From the NCBI GenBank assembly GCA_023715185.1, contig JAMCAN010000001.1, positions 1,364,001 through 1,428,000 on the forward strand: DNA of 64,000 nt. The letters are read 5' to 3'. The notes under the pieces are model-generated. The model was not told the DNA's origin. It searched no databases and was given only the letters and a program-made list of their open reading frames with translations. Positions 1 through 8,507 of this stretch are shown piece by piece (positions within the stretch are counted from its first letter, which is position 1; each line of letters begins with the position of its first letter). The position numbers were made by a program, and so were the translations under genes. Source of the stretch: Planococcus sp. MER TA 32b. Lineage in GTDB: Bacteria; Bacillota; Bacilli; Bacillales_A; Planococcaceae.

Positions 1-49
1 GGTTTTCCCGGCAAGATTCTTTTCGAATTCGCATTCCAGGAGGTTGACT

Positions 50-1369
50 ATGCATTTATACGGTACACAAGCGATCAACGGCCAAGGCCATCTGACTATC
101 GGCGGCGTTGATTCGGTCCAATTGGCTAAAGAATACGGAACGCCCCTTTTTGTTTATGATATTGAATTATTCCGGAAACGGGCGCGCGCATTCCAGGAAA
201 CATTCGAAACCGCCGGAATCGGCTACCAGGTGGCCTATGCCAGCAAAGCGTTTTCAAGCATCGCCATCTATCAGGTGGCGGCACAGGAAGGACTATCCCT
301 CGATGTCGTTTCAGACGGTGAATTGTTCACGGCGATTAAAGCGGGTTTCCCTAAAGAAAAAATACATTTTCACGGCAACAATAAAAGCCTGGAAGAATTG
401 AAAATGGCTTTTGAAGAAGGGATTGGCTGTATCGTTGTCGATAACTTCCATGAAATCGCACAGCTTAAAATGCTGTCGGAAGAGTTTAAGCGGAAGATGA
501 ATATCCTGCTGCGGGTCACACCGGGAATTGAAGCGCACACGCATGACTATATTACAACCGGCCAGGAAGATTCGAAATTCGGTTTCGATCTGAATAATGG
601 GCAGGCGGACCGGGCGTTTGAACAGACATATGCCCATGAATATTTAAATTTGCTGGGTCTTCATTGCCATATCGGTTCCCAAATTTTCGACACAGCCGCG
701 TTCCGTATGGCAGCCGGCAAGCTGGTTTCCAAAATGGCGGAATGGCAAAAAGAATCCGATTATCAATGTAAAGTTCTGAATCTCGGCGGCGGCTTCGGCA
801 TCCGCTACACAGAAGAGGACCAGCCGCTTGAACCTTCACAATATGTGAAGGAAATGATCGTGACAGTCAAGCAGATTACGGAAGATTCGGGATTCCCAGT
901 TCCGGAAATCTGGATTGAACCAGGGAGATCGCTGGTAGGGGACGCAGGCACAACGCTATATACCATCGGTTCAATGAAAGAAGTGCCGGAAATCCGGAAA
1001 TATATTGCGGTTGACGGGGGCATGTCGGATAATATCAGACCTGCTTTATATGGTGCCGCCTATAGTTCGATGATTGCCAATAAAGGGCACCAAGCGTTGT
1101 CGGAAACTTATACAGTTGCGGGAAAATGCTGCGAATCCGGTGATAAACTGATCGAACTTGCGAATTTGCCGGAAGCGGAAGCCGGAGACATTTTGGCTGT
1201 GTTCTGTACAGGTGCCTATGGCTATTCCATGGCCAGCAATTATAACCGTATCGCCCGTCCGGCAGTAGTATTTGCTGAAAACGGCCAGCACCAGCTGGCT
1301 GTAAGACGTGAAACACACGAAGATATCGTCAGCCTGGATCTTGAATACGGTGTAAAGGCGGAATCGTAA
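50..1369 (+). CDS. lysA: Diaminopimelate decarboxylase
   Basis: This enzyme decarboxylates meso-diaminopimelate to L-lysine, the last step of lysine synthesis, in the cytosol with PLP as cofactor. The protein is 439 aa, normal for LysA. The PLP lysine lies in AYASKAF (K66), an HCHIGSQ motif sits near residue 205, a GGGFGIRY phosphate-binding motif near 245, and CCESGD near 360 supplies the active-site cysteine of the dimer partner. A TTG six bases upstream is in frame, but AGGAGG at 38-43 sits six bases before the ATG at 50, so the ATG is preferred. In sporing relatives spoVAF lies upstream; the window begins too close to tell whether it is present here. The stop codon overlaps the start of a tiny membrane-peptide frame. 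Confidence 0.96.
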   Translation: MHLYGTQAINGQGHLTIGGVDSVQLAKEYGTPLFVYDIELFRKRARAFQETFETAGIGYQVAYASKAFSSIAIYQVAAQEGLSLDVVSDGELFTAIKAGFPKEKIHFHGNNKSLEELKMAFEEGIGCIVVDNFHEIAQLKMLSEEFKRKMNILLRVTPGIEAHTHDYITTGQEDSKFGFDLNNGQADRAFEQTYAHEYLNLLGLHCHIGSQIFDTAAFRMAAGKLVSKMAEWQKESDYQCKVLNLGGGFGIRYTEEDQPLEPSQYVKEMIVTVKQITEDSGFPVPEIWIEPGRSLVGDAGTTLYTIGSMKEVPEIRKYIAVDGGMSDNIRPALYGAAYSSMIANKGHQALSETYTVAGKCCESGDKLIELANLPEAEAGDILAVFCTGAYGYSMASNYNRIARPAVVFAENGQHQLAVRRETHEDIVSLDLEYGVKAES

Positions 1370-1473
1370 TGAAAAAGAATAATATCATATTGCTTTTATT
1401 GTTATTGCTGATGGCTGTCGGCTGGGGGATCGTGTATTGGATTTTCTTTGCAGATCAGGTTTCGGGTGTGTGA
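1369..1473 (+). CDS. Possible 34-aa single-span membrane peptide coupled to lysA
   Basis: An ATG overlaps the lysA stop codon (ATGA-type overlap at 1367-1371) and opens a 34-codon frame ending at TGA 1471-1473. The peptide starts MKKNN, continues with about twenty hydrophobic residues including a run of seven leucines, and ends in a short polar tail, which is the layout of a single-span membrane peptide with the N terminus inside. There is only a weak purine-rich stretch upstream, so translation would rely on coupling to lysA. I do not recognise a family. It may be a real small protein or a chance frame; the ATGA overlap and the clean Lys-then-hydrophobic pattern favour a real gene. Confidence 0.45.
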   Translation: MKKNNIILLLLLLLMAVGWGIVYWIFFADQVSGV

Positions 1474-1518
1474 TTTTGAAGAAGAGTGGAGTGACTTTGG
1501 GGCATTAGCCAATTCAGT

Positions 1519-1602
1519 GCTCCTGTCTCTGCATCGCTGCGCTGCTTTTTCGCAAAGAGCGGGCCCTTTAAGTCGTGGGCCCGCTCTTCGCTGTCGCTTT
1601 TC
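1519..1602 (+). repeat. Box-plus-hairpin repeat element, copy 1
   Basis: This intergenic stretch has a box reading roughly TGCTCCTG, then CTGCATCGCTGCGCTGC and TCGCAAA, followed at once by a 12-bp perfect hairpin (1555-1566 with 1577-1588) and the tail CGCTGTCGCTTTT. The same box with a different hairpin recurs at 21878 and 59915, and inverted near 53330. The hairpin could also end lysA transcription, although no clean T-run follows it. Confidence 0.6.
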
Positions 1603-1610
1603 GGTGAAAC

Positions 1611-1639
1611 TTGAGTTATTGCTTAGAATATAGTAGGAT
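1611..1639 (+). promoter_or_regulatory. Weak candidate sigma-A promoter for ribT
   Basis: TTGAGT (1611-1616) and TAGGAT (1634-1639) are 17 bp apart and lie about 40 bp before ribT. Each box matches the consensus at four of six positions, so this is only a suggestion. Confidence 0.3.
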
Positions 1640-1676
1640 AAGTTAAGTTGTTTCAAGAAGAAAACGAGGGATTATT

Positions 1677-2036
1677 ATGTTATTCAGATACAAAAAATCA
1701 TTCGAGAAAATAGCTATGGGCTTGCTGTCGTTCATGCCAAAAGAGCGTGAGCTTAAAAAGCTGCAGCAGACTATGCATATATACGAAGAAAATCCTGATT
1801 GGCAATTATATCTCTGGAAAAAAGGCGAGGATTTTGTCGGGCTTCTGGGAGTTGAAGTGGCTGAAGATCAATTCGTCATCCATCATATTTCGGTTAACCC
1901 TTCCCACCGCGGAGAAGGCATCGGACACGATATGATCGAGAAAATCCAGCAGATCATGCAGGACCGGAAAATGATCGCAACAAAAGAAACTGAAGCTTTC
2001 CTTACAAAATGTCCATCAAAAAAAGGCGAACTTTAA
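1677..2036 (+). CDS. ribT: RibT, GNAT-family acetyltransferase-like protein
   Basis: This 119-aa protein is clearly RibT, a small GNAT-fold protein. The start MLFRYKKSFEKIAMG is very close to the B. subtilis protein as I recall it, and the acetyl-CoA-binding loop NPSHRGEGIG is at residues 74-83. Its substrate is not established. In B. subtilis ribT is the last gene of the FMN-controlled ribDEAHT operon; here it stands alone between lysA and the scp block, with no riboflavin synthesis genes nearby and no FMN riboswitch upstream. The stop codon lies inside a hairpin shared with the convergent DUF309 gene. Confidence 0.92.
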   Translation: MLFRYKKSFEKIAMGLLSFMPKERELKKLQQTMHIYEENPDWQLYLWKKGEDFVGLLGVEVAEDQFVIHHISVNPSHRGEGIGHDMIEKIQQIMQDRKMIATKETEAFLTKCPSKKGEL

Positions 2037-2058
2037 TTTTAAAGTTTCCGCCTTTTTT
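2016..2058. terminator. Bidirectional terminator between ribT and the DUF309 gene
   Basis: An A-run, a GGCG-AACTTT / AAAGTT-CGCC type stem and a T-run make a hairpin that reads as a terminator on both strands. The stop codons of the two convergent genes (2034-2036 on plus, 2041-2039 on minus) are both inside its loop region. Confidence 0.8.
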
Positions 2059-2539
2059 TTTGTTCCCTTAAATTGATGATGGAAGTGCGATCACGCAGCC
2101 TGTGTTTATGCATGAGAAAATATGGCTCAAGCGTTTCGTCCGGATTCTCTTCCATATATCGGCTGACTTCTGTTAGTAAATCATCGGAAGTGATTGGAAG
2201 TTTGACCGGTGAAAATTCACGGCGCGTTGTCACGCCTTCAATGGCATCTGCCAATTGTGAGGCAAGCGCGGTGCCATCAAATCCTTCTGTCCAGATACCC
2301 GCATTGGAAAGTTTATCTTTTGCCCGGATAAACGAACGAAGAGCGCCCGGAAAGTTGCTTCTGCGCCAATGGTACATTCCAACGGCCATCTGGATCCAAC
2401 CTGCCAGTGGATGCATCTTATCTTTTGGAGCGACACTCTTCCAGTATTCTTCCCCAACTTCGTGGCATTCGAAATAATCTTCGTGAAAATTGAAGTGTAT
2501 AATGTATTGGATAAAGAGCGGATGATGGAGTGGGTGCAT
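2039..2539 (-). CDS. ypuF: DUF309 family protein (YpuF-like)
   Basis: The 166-aa protein belongs to DUF309. The diagnostic helix motif is HEDYFECHEVGEEYWK (residues 19-34), followed by AVGMYHWRRSNFPGALRSF. These helical proteins have no proven reaction. In B. subtilis the relative ypuF lies at this same place between ribT and scpA, so synteny supports the call. The start at 2539 has a purine-rich ribosome site (AAAGGGGATC) just upstream on the minus strand. It is divergent from scpA and convergent with ribT. The tail is rich in Lys and Arg. Confidence 0.85.
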   Translation of the reverse strand: MHPLHHPLFIQYIIHFNFHEDYFECHEVGEEYWKSVAPKDKMHPLAGWIQMAVGMYHWRRSNFPGALRSFIRAKDKLSNAGIWTEGFDGTALASQLADAIEGVTTRREFSPVKLPITSDDLLTEVSRYMEENPDETLEPYFLMHKHRLRDRTSIINLREQKKRRKL

Positions 2540-2556
2540 TTTGATCCCCTTTCTAC

Positions 2557-2586
2557 TATAATATATTGAGTATCTTTAACAGTCAG
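2557..2586. promoter_or_regulatory. Divergent promoter region for the DUF309 gene and scpA
   Basis: On the minus strand CTGACT (2586-2581) and TATTAT (2563-2558) are 17 bp apart and point to the DUF309 gene. On the plus strand a perfect TATAAT lies at 2557-2562, without a clear -35 box, and could serve scpA. The two -10 boxes overlap. Confidence 0.4.
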
Positions 2587-2598
2587 GTGGTTGGAATG

Positions 2599-3372
2599 AT
2601 GTCCTATGAAGTAAAGATTGAGGCTTTTGAAGGGCCTCTGGATTTATTATTGCATTTAATACACCGTTTGGAAATTGATATATACGATATTCCGGTATCA
2701 CAAATCACTACTCAGTATATGGAGCATATCCGTGCAATGCAAGTACTCGAGTTGAATGAAGCGAGTGAATACCTTGTTTTTGCGGCTACTTTATTGGCTA
2801 TTAAAAGCAAGACCCTGCTGCCGGTGCACCAGGGAGATCTTGAAGATCCGGATTATGAATTTGAAGAACAAGATCCGCGGGACGAACTGGTCTCGCGGCT
2901 TGTCGAGTACAGGAAATTCAAAGAAGCATCCGGCCAGCTGAAGGAATTGGAGGCTGGGCGCGCCGCGATTTTTACAAAACCGCCCATGGATTTGTCGGAA
3001 TATCAAACATTGGCTCCATTTGAGAATATTGACCTGGAAGTGAATGCCTACGACATGTTGGCTGCTTTTCAAAAACTGATGCGCAGAAAAAAATTAAAAG
3101 CTCCGCTTTCAGCCAGAGTTGCCCGTCAGGAGATTTCCATTAAAGATCAGATGACTTCGATTGTTTCAGCTTTAAAAGCGGCAAAAGGCAGGACGCCATT
3201 CGCTGAACTGTTTCCATCCGATGATAAGAGCGTAATGGTGGTGTCTTTCCTATCACTTTTGGAGCTGATGAAACGGCAAGTCGTTGCAGTTGATCAGGAG
3301 AAGAACTTCACCGATCTGATGGTCGAGCTAAGAAAGGAAACGTGGGATTATGATGACGCATCTTTCGAGTAA
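2599..3372 (+). CDS. scpA: Segregation and condensation protein A (kleisin)
   Basis: ScpA is the kleisin that bridges the two Smc heads in the bacterial condensin that organises and separates chromosomes. The 257-aa protein has the N-terminal EGPLDLLLHLI helix and IDIYDIPVSQIT region that bind the Smc neck, an acidic linker near residue 90, and the C-terminal winged-helix region ending near FLSLLELMK. I chose the ATG at 2599, giving MSYEVKIEAFEGP, which matches the known N terminus and has AGGTGG at 2585-2590 upstream; the ATG at 2596 is also possible. It overlaps scpB by about 20 bases, so the two partners are translated together. Confidence 0.96.
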   Translation: MSYEVKIEAFEGPLDLLLHLIHRLEIDIYDIPVSQITTQYMEHIRAMQVLELNEASEYLVFAATLLAIKSKTLLPVHQGDLEDPDYEFEEQDPRDELVSRLVEYRKFKEASGQLKELEAGRAAIFTKPPMDLSEYQTLAPFENIDLEVNAYDMLAAFQKLMRRKKLKAPLSARVARQEISIKDQMTSIVSALKAAKGRTPFAELFPSDDKSVMVVSFLSLLELMKRQVVAVDQEKNFTDLMVELRKETWDYDDASFE

Positions 3373-3943
3373 AATAGAAGCCTTGCTGTTTGTTGCCGGT
3401 GACGACGGGTTATCGATGAAACAGCTTGAATTTTTGACAGAAGCTGAAGAAAAAGAGATTAAGAAAGAAATTTCTGACATGGCCAGAAGATATGAAGAAA
3501 CAGAAACCTCTGGAATTATGATAAAAGAACTGGCTGGTGTTTATCAATTGGTTACAAAAGCGGAAGTGGCCGATACCATCCAGCGGCTGGTTGAAAACCC
3601 CACTGTCCAGTCTTTGTCACAGGCATCATTGGAAGTATTGGCCATTGTGGCTTATAAACAGCCGATTACGAGAGTGGAAATCGAAGACCTTCGGGGCGTT
3701 AAAAGCGAAAAAGCCCTTCACACGCTGGCAGGCAAAGCGCTGATCCAGGAAGTGGGAAGAGCGGAAGGCACCGGCAGAGCGATTCTGTATGGCACAACCA
3801 GTGAATTCTTGAATTATTTCGGTTTGAAAAACCTTGATGAATTGCCTGCCCTTCCCGATGAAGCGGAAGAAGACGAGGACGGGGATACAGATCTTTTCAT
3901 GACCAAATTCCAAGAAGCTTTCAAGGAAGAAGCAAAAGTATAA
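3350..3943 (+). CDS. scpB: Segregation and condensation protein B
   Basis: ScpB binds ScpA as a dimer and completes the Smc-ScpAB complex. The 197-aa protein has two winged-helix domains: the first around SSKIEALLFVAGDDGLSMKQL, the second around the very conserved SQASLEVLAIVAYKQPITR, followed by EVGRAEGTGRAILYGTT. The tail is acidic. The start overlaps the end of scpA. In B. subtilis ypuI, dacB, spmA and spmB lie between scpB and rluB; here rluB starts 31 bp downstream. Confidence 0.96.
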   Translation: MMTHLSSKIEALLFVAGDDGLSMKQLEFLTEAEEKEIKKEISDMARRYEETETSGIMIKELAGVYQLVTKAEVADTIQRLVENPTVQSLSQASLEVLAIVAYKQPITRVEIEDLRGVKSEKALHTLAGKALIQEVGRAEGTGRAILYGTTSEFLNYFGLKNLDELPALPDEAEEDEDGDTDLFMTKFQEAFKEEAKV

Positions 3944-3974
3944 AATAGAAGATTAAATTAGACGGGGTGAGTTT

Positions 3975-4706
3975 ATGGAACGATTGCAGAAAATGCTGGC
4001 GCATGCCGGCGTCGCTTCAAGACGTAAAGCTGAACAGATGATTTTGGATGGCAAAGTGCGCGTGAACGGCAAAGTGGTAAAGGAATTGGGTACGAAAGTC
4101 TCTTCATCCGATACTATTGAAGTCGAAGGCGTTCAACTGGAAAAAGAACAGAAAGTATATTATTTATTATACAAACCCCGCGGTGTCATCTCTGCGGTGA
4201 CCGATGACAAAAACCGGAAAGTGGTAACAGACTTTTTCGATGATGTCGATAAACGCATATACCCGGTCGGGCGATTGGATTACGATACGTCAGGTCTGCT
4301 GATCATGACTAACGATGGTGAATTCGCGAATATCCTGACACACCCGAAATATGAAATTGATAAAACTTATGTGGCGAGGTTAAAAGGGATCCCTGCCAAA
4401 GAGGATCTGCAGAAACTGGAGCGCGGCATCAAGCTGGAAGACGGCATGACAGCGCCGGCAAAAGTGAAGCTCTTGTCCGGAGATAAGAAACAGGGCAAGG
4501 GGATCGTCCAGATTACCATTCACGAAGGACGGAACCGACAAGTAAGAAGGATGTTTGAAGCAATCGGCTATCCGGTCCAAAAACTGAGCCGGGAACAATT
4601 CGGTTTTTTGACTTTGCACGGCCTGAATGCAGGTGAATCACGCCAGCTGACTGCCCATGAAGTGAAATTGCTGCGTGTGATGGCTGAAACCGGCAAGCGG
4701 CATTAA
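3975..4706 (+). CDS. rluB: 23S rRNA pseudouridine synthase RluB
   Basis: This enzyme isomerises a uridine of 23S rRNA (position 2605 in E. coli numbering) to pseudouridine during ribosome assembly. The 243-aa protein has an N-terminal S4 RNA-binding domain (about residues 1-47, MERLQKMLAHAGVASRRKAE) and a RsuA-type catalytic domain with the catalytic aspartate D102 in VGRLDYDTSGLLI, and GRNRQVRRM near 190. A GGGGTGA ribosome site precedes the ATG. A weak hairpin follows, and resABC starts about 90 bp downstream from its own promoter. Confidence 0.94.
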   Translation: MERLQKMLAHAGVASRRKAEQMILDGKVRVNGKVVKELGTKVSSSDTIEVEGVQLEKEQKVYYLLYKPRGVISAVTDDKNRKVVTDFFDDVDKRIYPVGRLDYDTSGLLIMTNDGEFANILTHPKYEIDKTYVARLKGIPAKEDLQKLERGIKLEDGMTAPAKVKLLSGDKKQGKGIVQITIHEGRNRQVRRMFEAIGYPVQKLSREQFGFLTLHGLNAGESRQLTAHEVKLLRVMAETGKRH

Positions 4707-4712
4707 CGTTCA

Positions 4713-4740
4713 CAAACCCTTCAAAACTCCGGGTTTTTTG
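4713..4740 (+). terminator. Weak rho-independent terminator after rluB
   Basis: CAAACCC (4713-4719) can pair with GGGTTT(TTTG) at 4731-4740 across an eleven-base loop, with a T-run in the 3' arm. The stem is short, so some read-through into resA is likely. Confidence 0.5.
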
Positions 4741-4752
4741 CCTTTGAAACTT

Positions 4753-4761
4753 TGCTATAAT
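4753..4761 (+). promoter_or_regulatory. Extended -10 promoter for resABC
   Basis: TGCTATAAT is a perfect extended -10 (TGn plus TATAAT) about 35 bp before the resA start. The expected -35 position holds only a T-run from the preceding hairpin, which suits an extended -10 promoter or one helped by an activator such as ResD. Confidence 0.6.
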
Positions 4762-4795
4762 TGGTTCAATAATGACCTCGGAGGAGGAGAGAAGC

Positions 4796-5356
4796 ATGGC
4801 GGAAGACAAAAAAGTTAAAAAGACGAACAAAAAAAGAAACCGCGCTATTATGCGTTCAGCTATATTATCTTTGCTTGTGCTGGCAATCGGCTACACCATC
4901 TACAATAGTGTCACTGCCGATGATGTGGAAGTGCTCAGGGTAGGCGATAAAGCGCCTGACTTTGCTTTGGAGGATATGGAGGGGAATCGCCATAAACTTT
5001 CCGATTACAAAGGCGAAGGGGTTTTCCTGAATTTCTGGGGTACGTGGTGTGAACCATGTGTCAAAGAAATGCCGGCCATGGATAGACAGTATAAAGAGTA
5101 TGAAGAACAAGGCGTCCACATACTTGCAGTAAATATCGCCCAATCTGATTTCGAAGTGCAGTCATTCGCCGATCGTTTCGATCTTTCCTTTCCGATTGCG
5201 ATTGACAGATCAAGGTCTGTTATGACGGCTTACAATATCCGTCCGTTGCCGACTACCGTTTTGGTCAATCCTGAAGGCGACATTCAGAGGATAGTCACCG
5301 GTGAAATGTCGGAACAGGATATTAAAGGCTTCATGGAAGAAATCAAACCTCAATAA
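4796..5356 (+). CDS. resA: Thiol-disulfide oxidoreductase ResA
   Basis: ResA is a membrane-tethered thioredoxin-fold protein on the outer face of the membrane. It keeps the haem-binding cysteines of apocytochrome c reduced before haem attachment. The 186-aa protein has a basic N terminus, one membrane anchor (about residues 18-38) and the active site WGTWCEPC with cysteines 85 and 88; the CEPC pair is typical of ResA. An in-frame ATG at 4772 exists, but GGAGGAGGA at 4781-4789 points to the ATG at 4796. resA, resB and resC form one operon. Confidence 0.95.
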   Translation: MAEDKKVKKTNKKRNRAIMRSAILSLLVLAIGYTIYNSVTADDVEVLRVGDKAPDFALEDMEGNRHKLSDYKGEGVFLNFWGTWCEPCVKEMPAMDRQYKEYEEQGVHILAVNIAQSDFEVQSFADRFDLSFPIAIDRSRSVMTAYNIRPLPTTVLVNPEGDIQRIVTGEMSEQDIKGFMEEIKPQ

Positions 5357-5368
5357 GGAGTTTTTGGG

Positions 5369-7045
5369 ATGGAAAAGTTGCAATGTAAATGTGGTCATGT
5401 CAATCCGCCCGGCACGATATTGTGTGAATCATGCGGGCGGTCACTGACTGAAGAAGAACAACATAAGAAATTGGCGGACATGCGGTATGAAGGAACTGCC
5501 CGGCGTTCCCAAACTTATAACAAATCGATCATAGACAAAATCTGGAATTTCTTTTCGAGTGTTAAAATAGGGGTTTCAATTATTGTATTGCTGCTCATTG
5601 CAGCCGCAATCGGCACCATTCTCCCTCAAGCTCAATATGTGAATGTTCCAGTAAGAAATGATGAGACGATCAAAGCATATTATGCTGATGTTTATGGCGA
5701 AATCGGTAAAATATATCATTTCCTCGGTTTCCACGATCTCTACAGCTCTGCATGGTTCATTATATTAGTCGGCCTGCTGGCGATTTCCCTGATTGTTGCC
5801 AGTCTTGACCGATTTGTGCCATTGTACCGTTCCTTAAAAAACCAGCGGGTTCTGCGCCACCGCAGTTTCATGAATAAGCAGCGCATTTATGCTGAAGGCC
5901 CTGCGCCTGAGGATGCCATGGAAAAAGCGGAAGAAAAGCTTAAAGAACTGAAGTATAAAGTTACACTGGACAAAAATGGCCTGCTGGCAGAAAAAGGCCG
6001 GTTTTCACGATGGGGCCCTTACGTCAACCACATAGGCCTCATCATTTTCCTGTTCGGCGTTATGCTGCGCATGATGCCCGGTTTTTATGTGGACGAGACG
6101 TTATGGATCCGCGAAGGTGAGACCCGCGCGATTCCGGAAGCACCTGGTTATTTCCTTGAAAGCAAAGACTTCACAATGGAAACATATACAGGCGAAGGGG
6201 ACGAAGCGAAGTTTGAAGAGGCGATTGACCGTGTCGGTTCTGTAGCTAAAAATTACCAGACAGACATCGTTCTGTATCAGACACCGGATGAAAGTCTGCC
6301 GGGTGCCACTGATGAGATGGAGCAGGTCAAAGAACATGCGATCAAGGTCAACCAGCCATTGAAGTTTGACGGCTACGCGGTTTATCAGATGGATTTCCGC
6401 CAAAACGAATTAAGGGCAATGACTTTCGATTTGACGAATAAAGAAACCGAAGAATCACTGGGTACATTTACGATAGATCTTGTAAAACCCGAAAAATCCT
6501 ATGACCTGGGCGATGATACCCGTGTTGATTTGATGGGCTACTACCCTGATTTTTCAGGTTTTGAGAATGGTGAACCCCAAACTGAAACCCCGGTTCCGAA
6601 CAACCCCGGTTTCCTTGTAAGGATGTTCACACCAGAGACTCCGGACGGCGAAGTCAGCTTTATCGTTATCCAGAATACGATTGAACCGCTCGGCGAAAAC
6701 CAGTACAAGCTAACATTCCAGAGTGCTGAAACCCGCGATGTATCCGGGTTGACAATCCGCAAGGACAGAACTCTGCCGATTCTTGGCCTTGGCGGCTTAA
6801 TCTTTATGATCGGGGTTGCACAGGGAATGTATTTCAATCACCGCCGTTTCTGGATTCAAAGACAAGAGGATGGCGAACTTGTGTTGGCCGGCCATACCAA
6901 TAAAAACTGGTTTGGTCTGAAGAAAGATCTTGATCAGGTTTCCGGCTTCGCATCGCTTCCTGCGTATATCGATCAGCAGGAAGAAATTGAGAAAAAGGAA
7001 AAACTGAAGAAAGAGCAGAAACTGGAAGGTGATGAATTGTCATGA
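5369..7045 (+). CDS. resB: Cytochrome c biogenesis protein ResB
   Basis: ResB is one half of the System II haem lyase that carries haem across the membrane and attaches it to CXXCH sites. The 558-aa protein starts with a small cytosolic zinc-ribbon-like segment ([18 protein letters not shown], residues 6-23), then has membrane spans near residues 66-90, 125-150, 215-235 and 470-490 with a large outer domain between the last two. The spans [20 protein letters not shown] and the one ending in NHRRFW carry histidines expected to help bind haem. AAGGAG at 5355-5360 precedes the start, and the stop overlaps the resC start (ATGA). Confidence 0.95.
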   Translation: MEKLQCKCGHVNPPGTILCESCGRSLTEEEQHKKLADMRYEGTARRSQTYNKSIIDKIWNFFSSVKIGVSIIVLLLIAAAIGTILPQAQYVNVPVRNDETIKAYYADVYGEIGKIYHFLGFHDLYSSAWFIILVGLLAISLIVASLDRFVPLYRSLKNQRVLRHRSFMNKQRIYAEGPAPEDAMEKAEEKLKELKYKVTLDKNGLLAEKGRFSRWGPYVNHIGLIIFLFGVMLRMMPGFYVDETLWIREGETRAIPEAPGYFLESKDFTMETYTGEGDEAKFEEAIDRVGSVAKNYQTDIVLYQTPDESLPGATDEMEQVKEHAIKVNQPLKFDGYAVYQMDFRQNELRAMTFDLTNKETEESLGTFTIDLVKPEKSYDLGDDTRVDLMGYYPDFSGFENGEPQTETPVPNNPGFLVRMFTPETPDGEVSFIVIQNTIEPLGENQYKLTFQSAETRDVSGLTIRKDRTLPILGLGGLIFMIGVAQGMYFNHRRFWIQRQEDGELVLAGHTNKNWFGLKKDLDQVSGFASLPAYIDQQEEIEKKEKLKKEQKLEGDELS

Positions 7046-8226
7046 CATTGGCGGAAATAAGTTCTAATCTATTGTACGCAGCTTTTATAGCGTATTTAAT
7101 CGCAACATTTGTTTTTGGCGGAGCGGTCAAAGGCAATAAAGAAGGATCCTTCAAATCTGAAGGGCGCTGGGGGAAAATCGCATTCACCATCACGGTAATC
7201 GGTTTCCTCGCCCATTTGGGATATTTCATAACACGCTGGACAGCCACAGGGCATCCACCGCTCAGCAATATGTTTGAATTCACTACAGCTTTCGGAATGA
7301 CTTTGGTAGGCGGATTTATCATACTTTATGTGCTTTATAAGACTCCAGTTCTTGGTATGATCGTACTGCCCGTTGCATTATTGATCATTGCGTTCGCAAG
7401 CATGTTCCCAAGCGAAGTCAGCCCGCTGATTCCAGCGCTGCAGACAAACTGGCTGGCAATCCACGTCAGCACAGTCGTAATTGCAGAAGGGATCCTGGCA
7501 ATCAGCGCAGGAGCTGGTCTGATTTATCTCTTGAAAGTTGTGGATATGAACAAGAAATCGAAACAGCGCTTCTGGCTTGAAGCGATTATGTATTCACTGG
7601 TTCTGGTGATCGGCTTCGTTATCGCCAGCACATTCTTCTCATTGACAGGGTACCAGTCGGATTTCACGTATATCAATAAAGATGGCAATGAAGCTTCGGT
7701 TACCTATAATATGCCCGCACTGGTCGGGATGAATGAATACACTTCTTTGACAGAAGGCACGATGGAACCGTTCTTTGCAACACCTGCAGTCATCAATGCC
7801 AGCAAAGTGACGACGGTCCTATGGTCGTTCTTCGTCGGAACTATCCTGTATTGGCTGATTCGGTTGATTGCGCGAAAACGAATCGCGGCAATTTTCAAGC
7901 CATTTGTTAAAAACGTCAATCTGCAGCTGATGGACGAAATCAATTACCGCGCAGTGATCATCGGCTTCCCGCTTTTCACACTTGGCGCATTGATCTTCGC
8001 CATGATTTGGGCGCAGATTGCCTGGTCGCGTTTCTGGGGCTGGGATCCAAAAGAAGTTTGGGCGCTCATCACTTGGCTGTTCTATGCCGCGTATCTTCAC
8101 CTGCGTCTGGGCAAAGGATGGCAGGGTGAGAAATCCGCCTGGCTTGGCGTTGTCGGATTTGCCATCATCATGTTCAACCTTGTGGCCGTCAACCTGATTC
8201 TCGCGGGACTTCACTCTTACGCGTAA
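7042..8226 (+). CDS. resC: Cytochrome c biogenesis protein ResC (CcsA)
   Basis: ResC is the multi-span haem-handling partner of ResB. The 394-aa protein has about eight membrane segments and the WWD-type haem motif WGWDPKEVW at residues 332-340, flanked by conserved histidines (ITRW near 60, [10 protein letters not shown] near 145, AAYLHLRLG after the motif, GLHSYA at the end). It overlaps resB by four bases. A strong terminator follows, so the regulators resDE are a separate unit, unlike a simple resABCDE read-through. Confidence 0.95.
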   Translation: MTLAEISSNLLYAAFIAYLIATFVFGGAVKGNKEGSFKSEGRWGKIAFTITVIGFLAHLGYFITRWTATGHPPLSNMFEFTTAFGMTLVGGFIILYVLYKTPVLGMIVLPVALLIIAFASMFPSEVSPLIPALQTNWLAIHVSTVVIAEGILAISAGAGLIYLLKVVDMNKKSKQRFWLEAIMYSLVLVIGFVIASTFFSLTGYQSDFTYINKDGNEASVTYNMPALVGMNEYTSLTEGTMEPFFATPAVINASKVTTVLWSFFVGTILYWLIRLIARKRIAAIFKPFVKNVNLQLMDEINYRAVIIGFPLFTLGALIFAMIWAQIAWSRFWGWDPKEVWALITWLFYAAYLHLRLGKGWQGEKSAWLGVVGFAIIMFNLVAVNLILAGLHSYA

Positions 8227-8267
8227 CATGTACGGAGCATTAAAATTTTTTAAGGAATCAAATTCAA

Positions 8268-8308
8268 GCGGACGGAGAAAAAGTGATATTTTTCTCCGTC
8301 CGCTTTTT
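8268..8308 (+). terminator. Terminator after resABC
   Basis: A 15-bp inverted repeat (8268-8282 with 8289-8303, GCGGACGGAGAAAAA and its complement) is followed by a run of Ts. It separates resABC from resDE. Confidence 0.85.
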
Positions 8309-8507
8309 CAATAAGATTAGCCTGCTTATACTTAAGCTGAATACGAATTTCACCTAACTTGGAACGCTTCGGCGCTATGGACAATTGCTGAGAGGAATAT
8401 CGACTGGTAAAGATTCTCGGTCCAATATATATAGAAACCCATTTTTATTTATTTTTGGAAATGTTATCGGTACAATGTAAGAATAGAAGAAAGTTGGAGG
8501 GATTACG

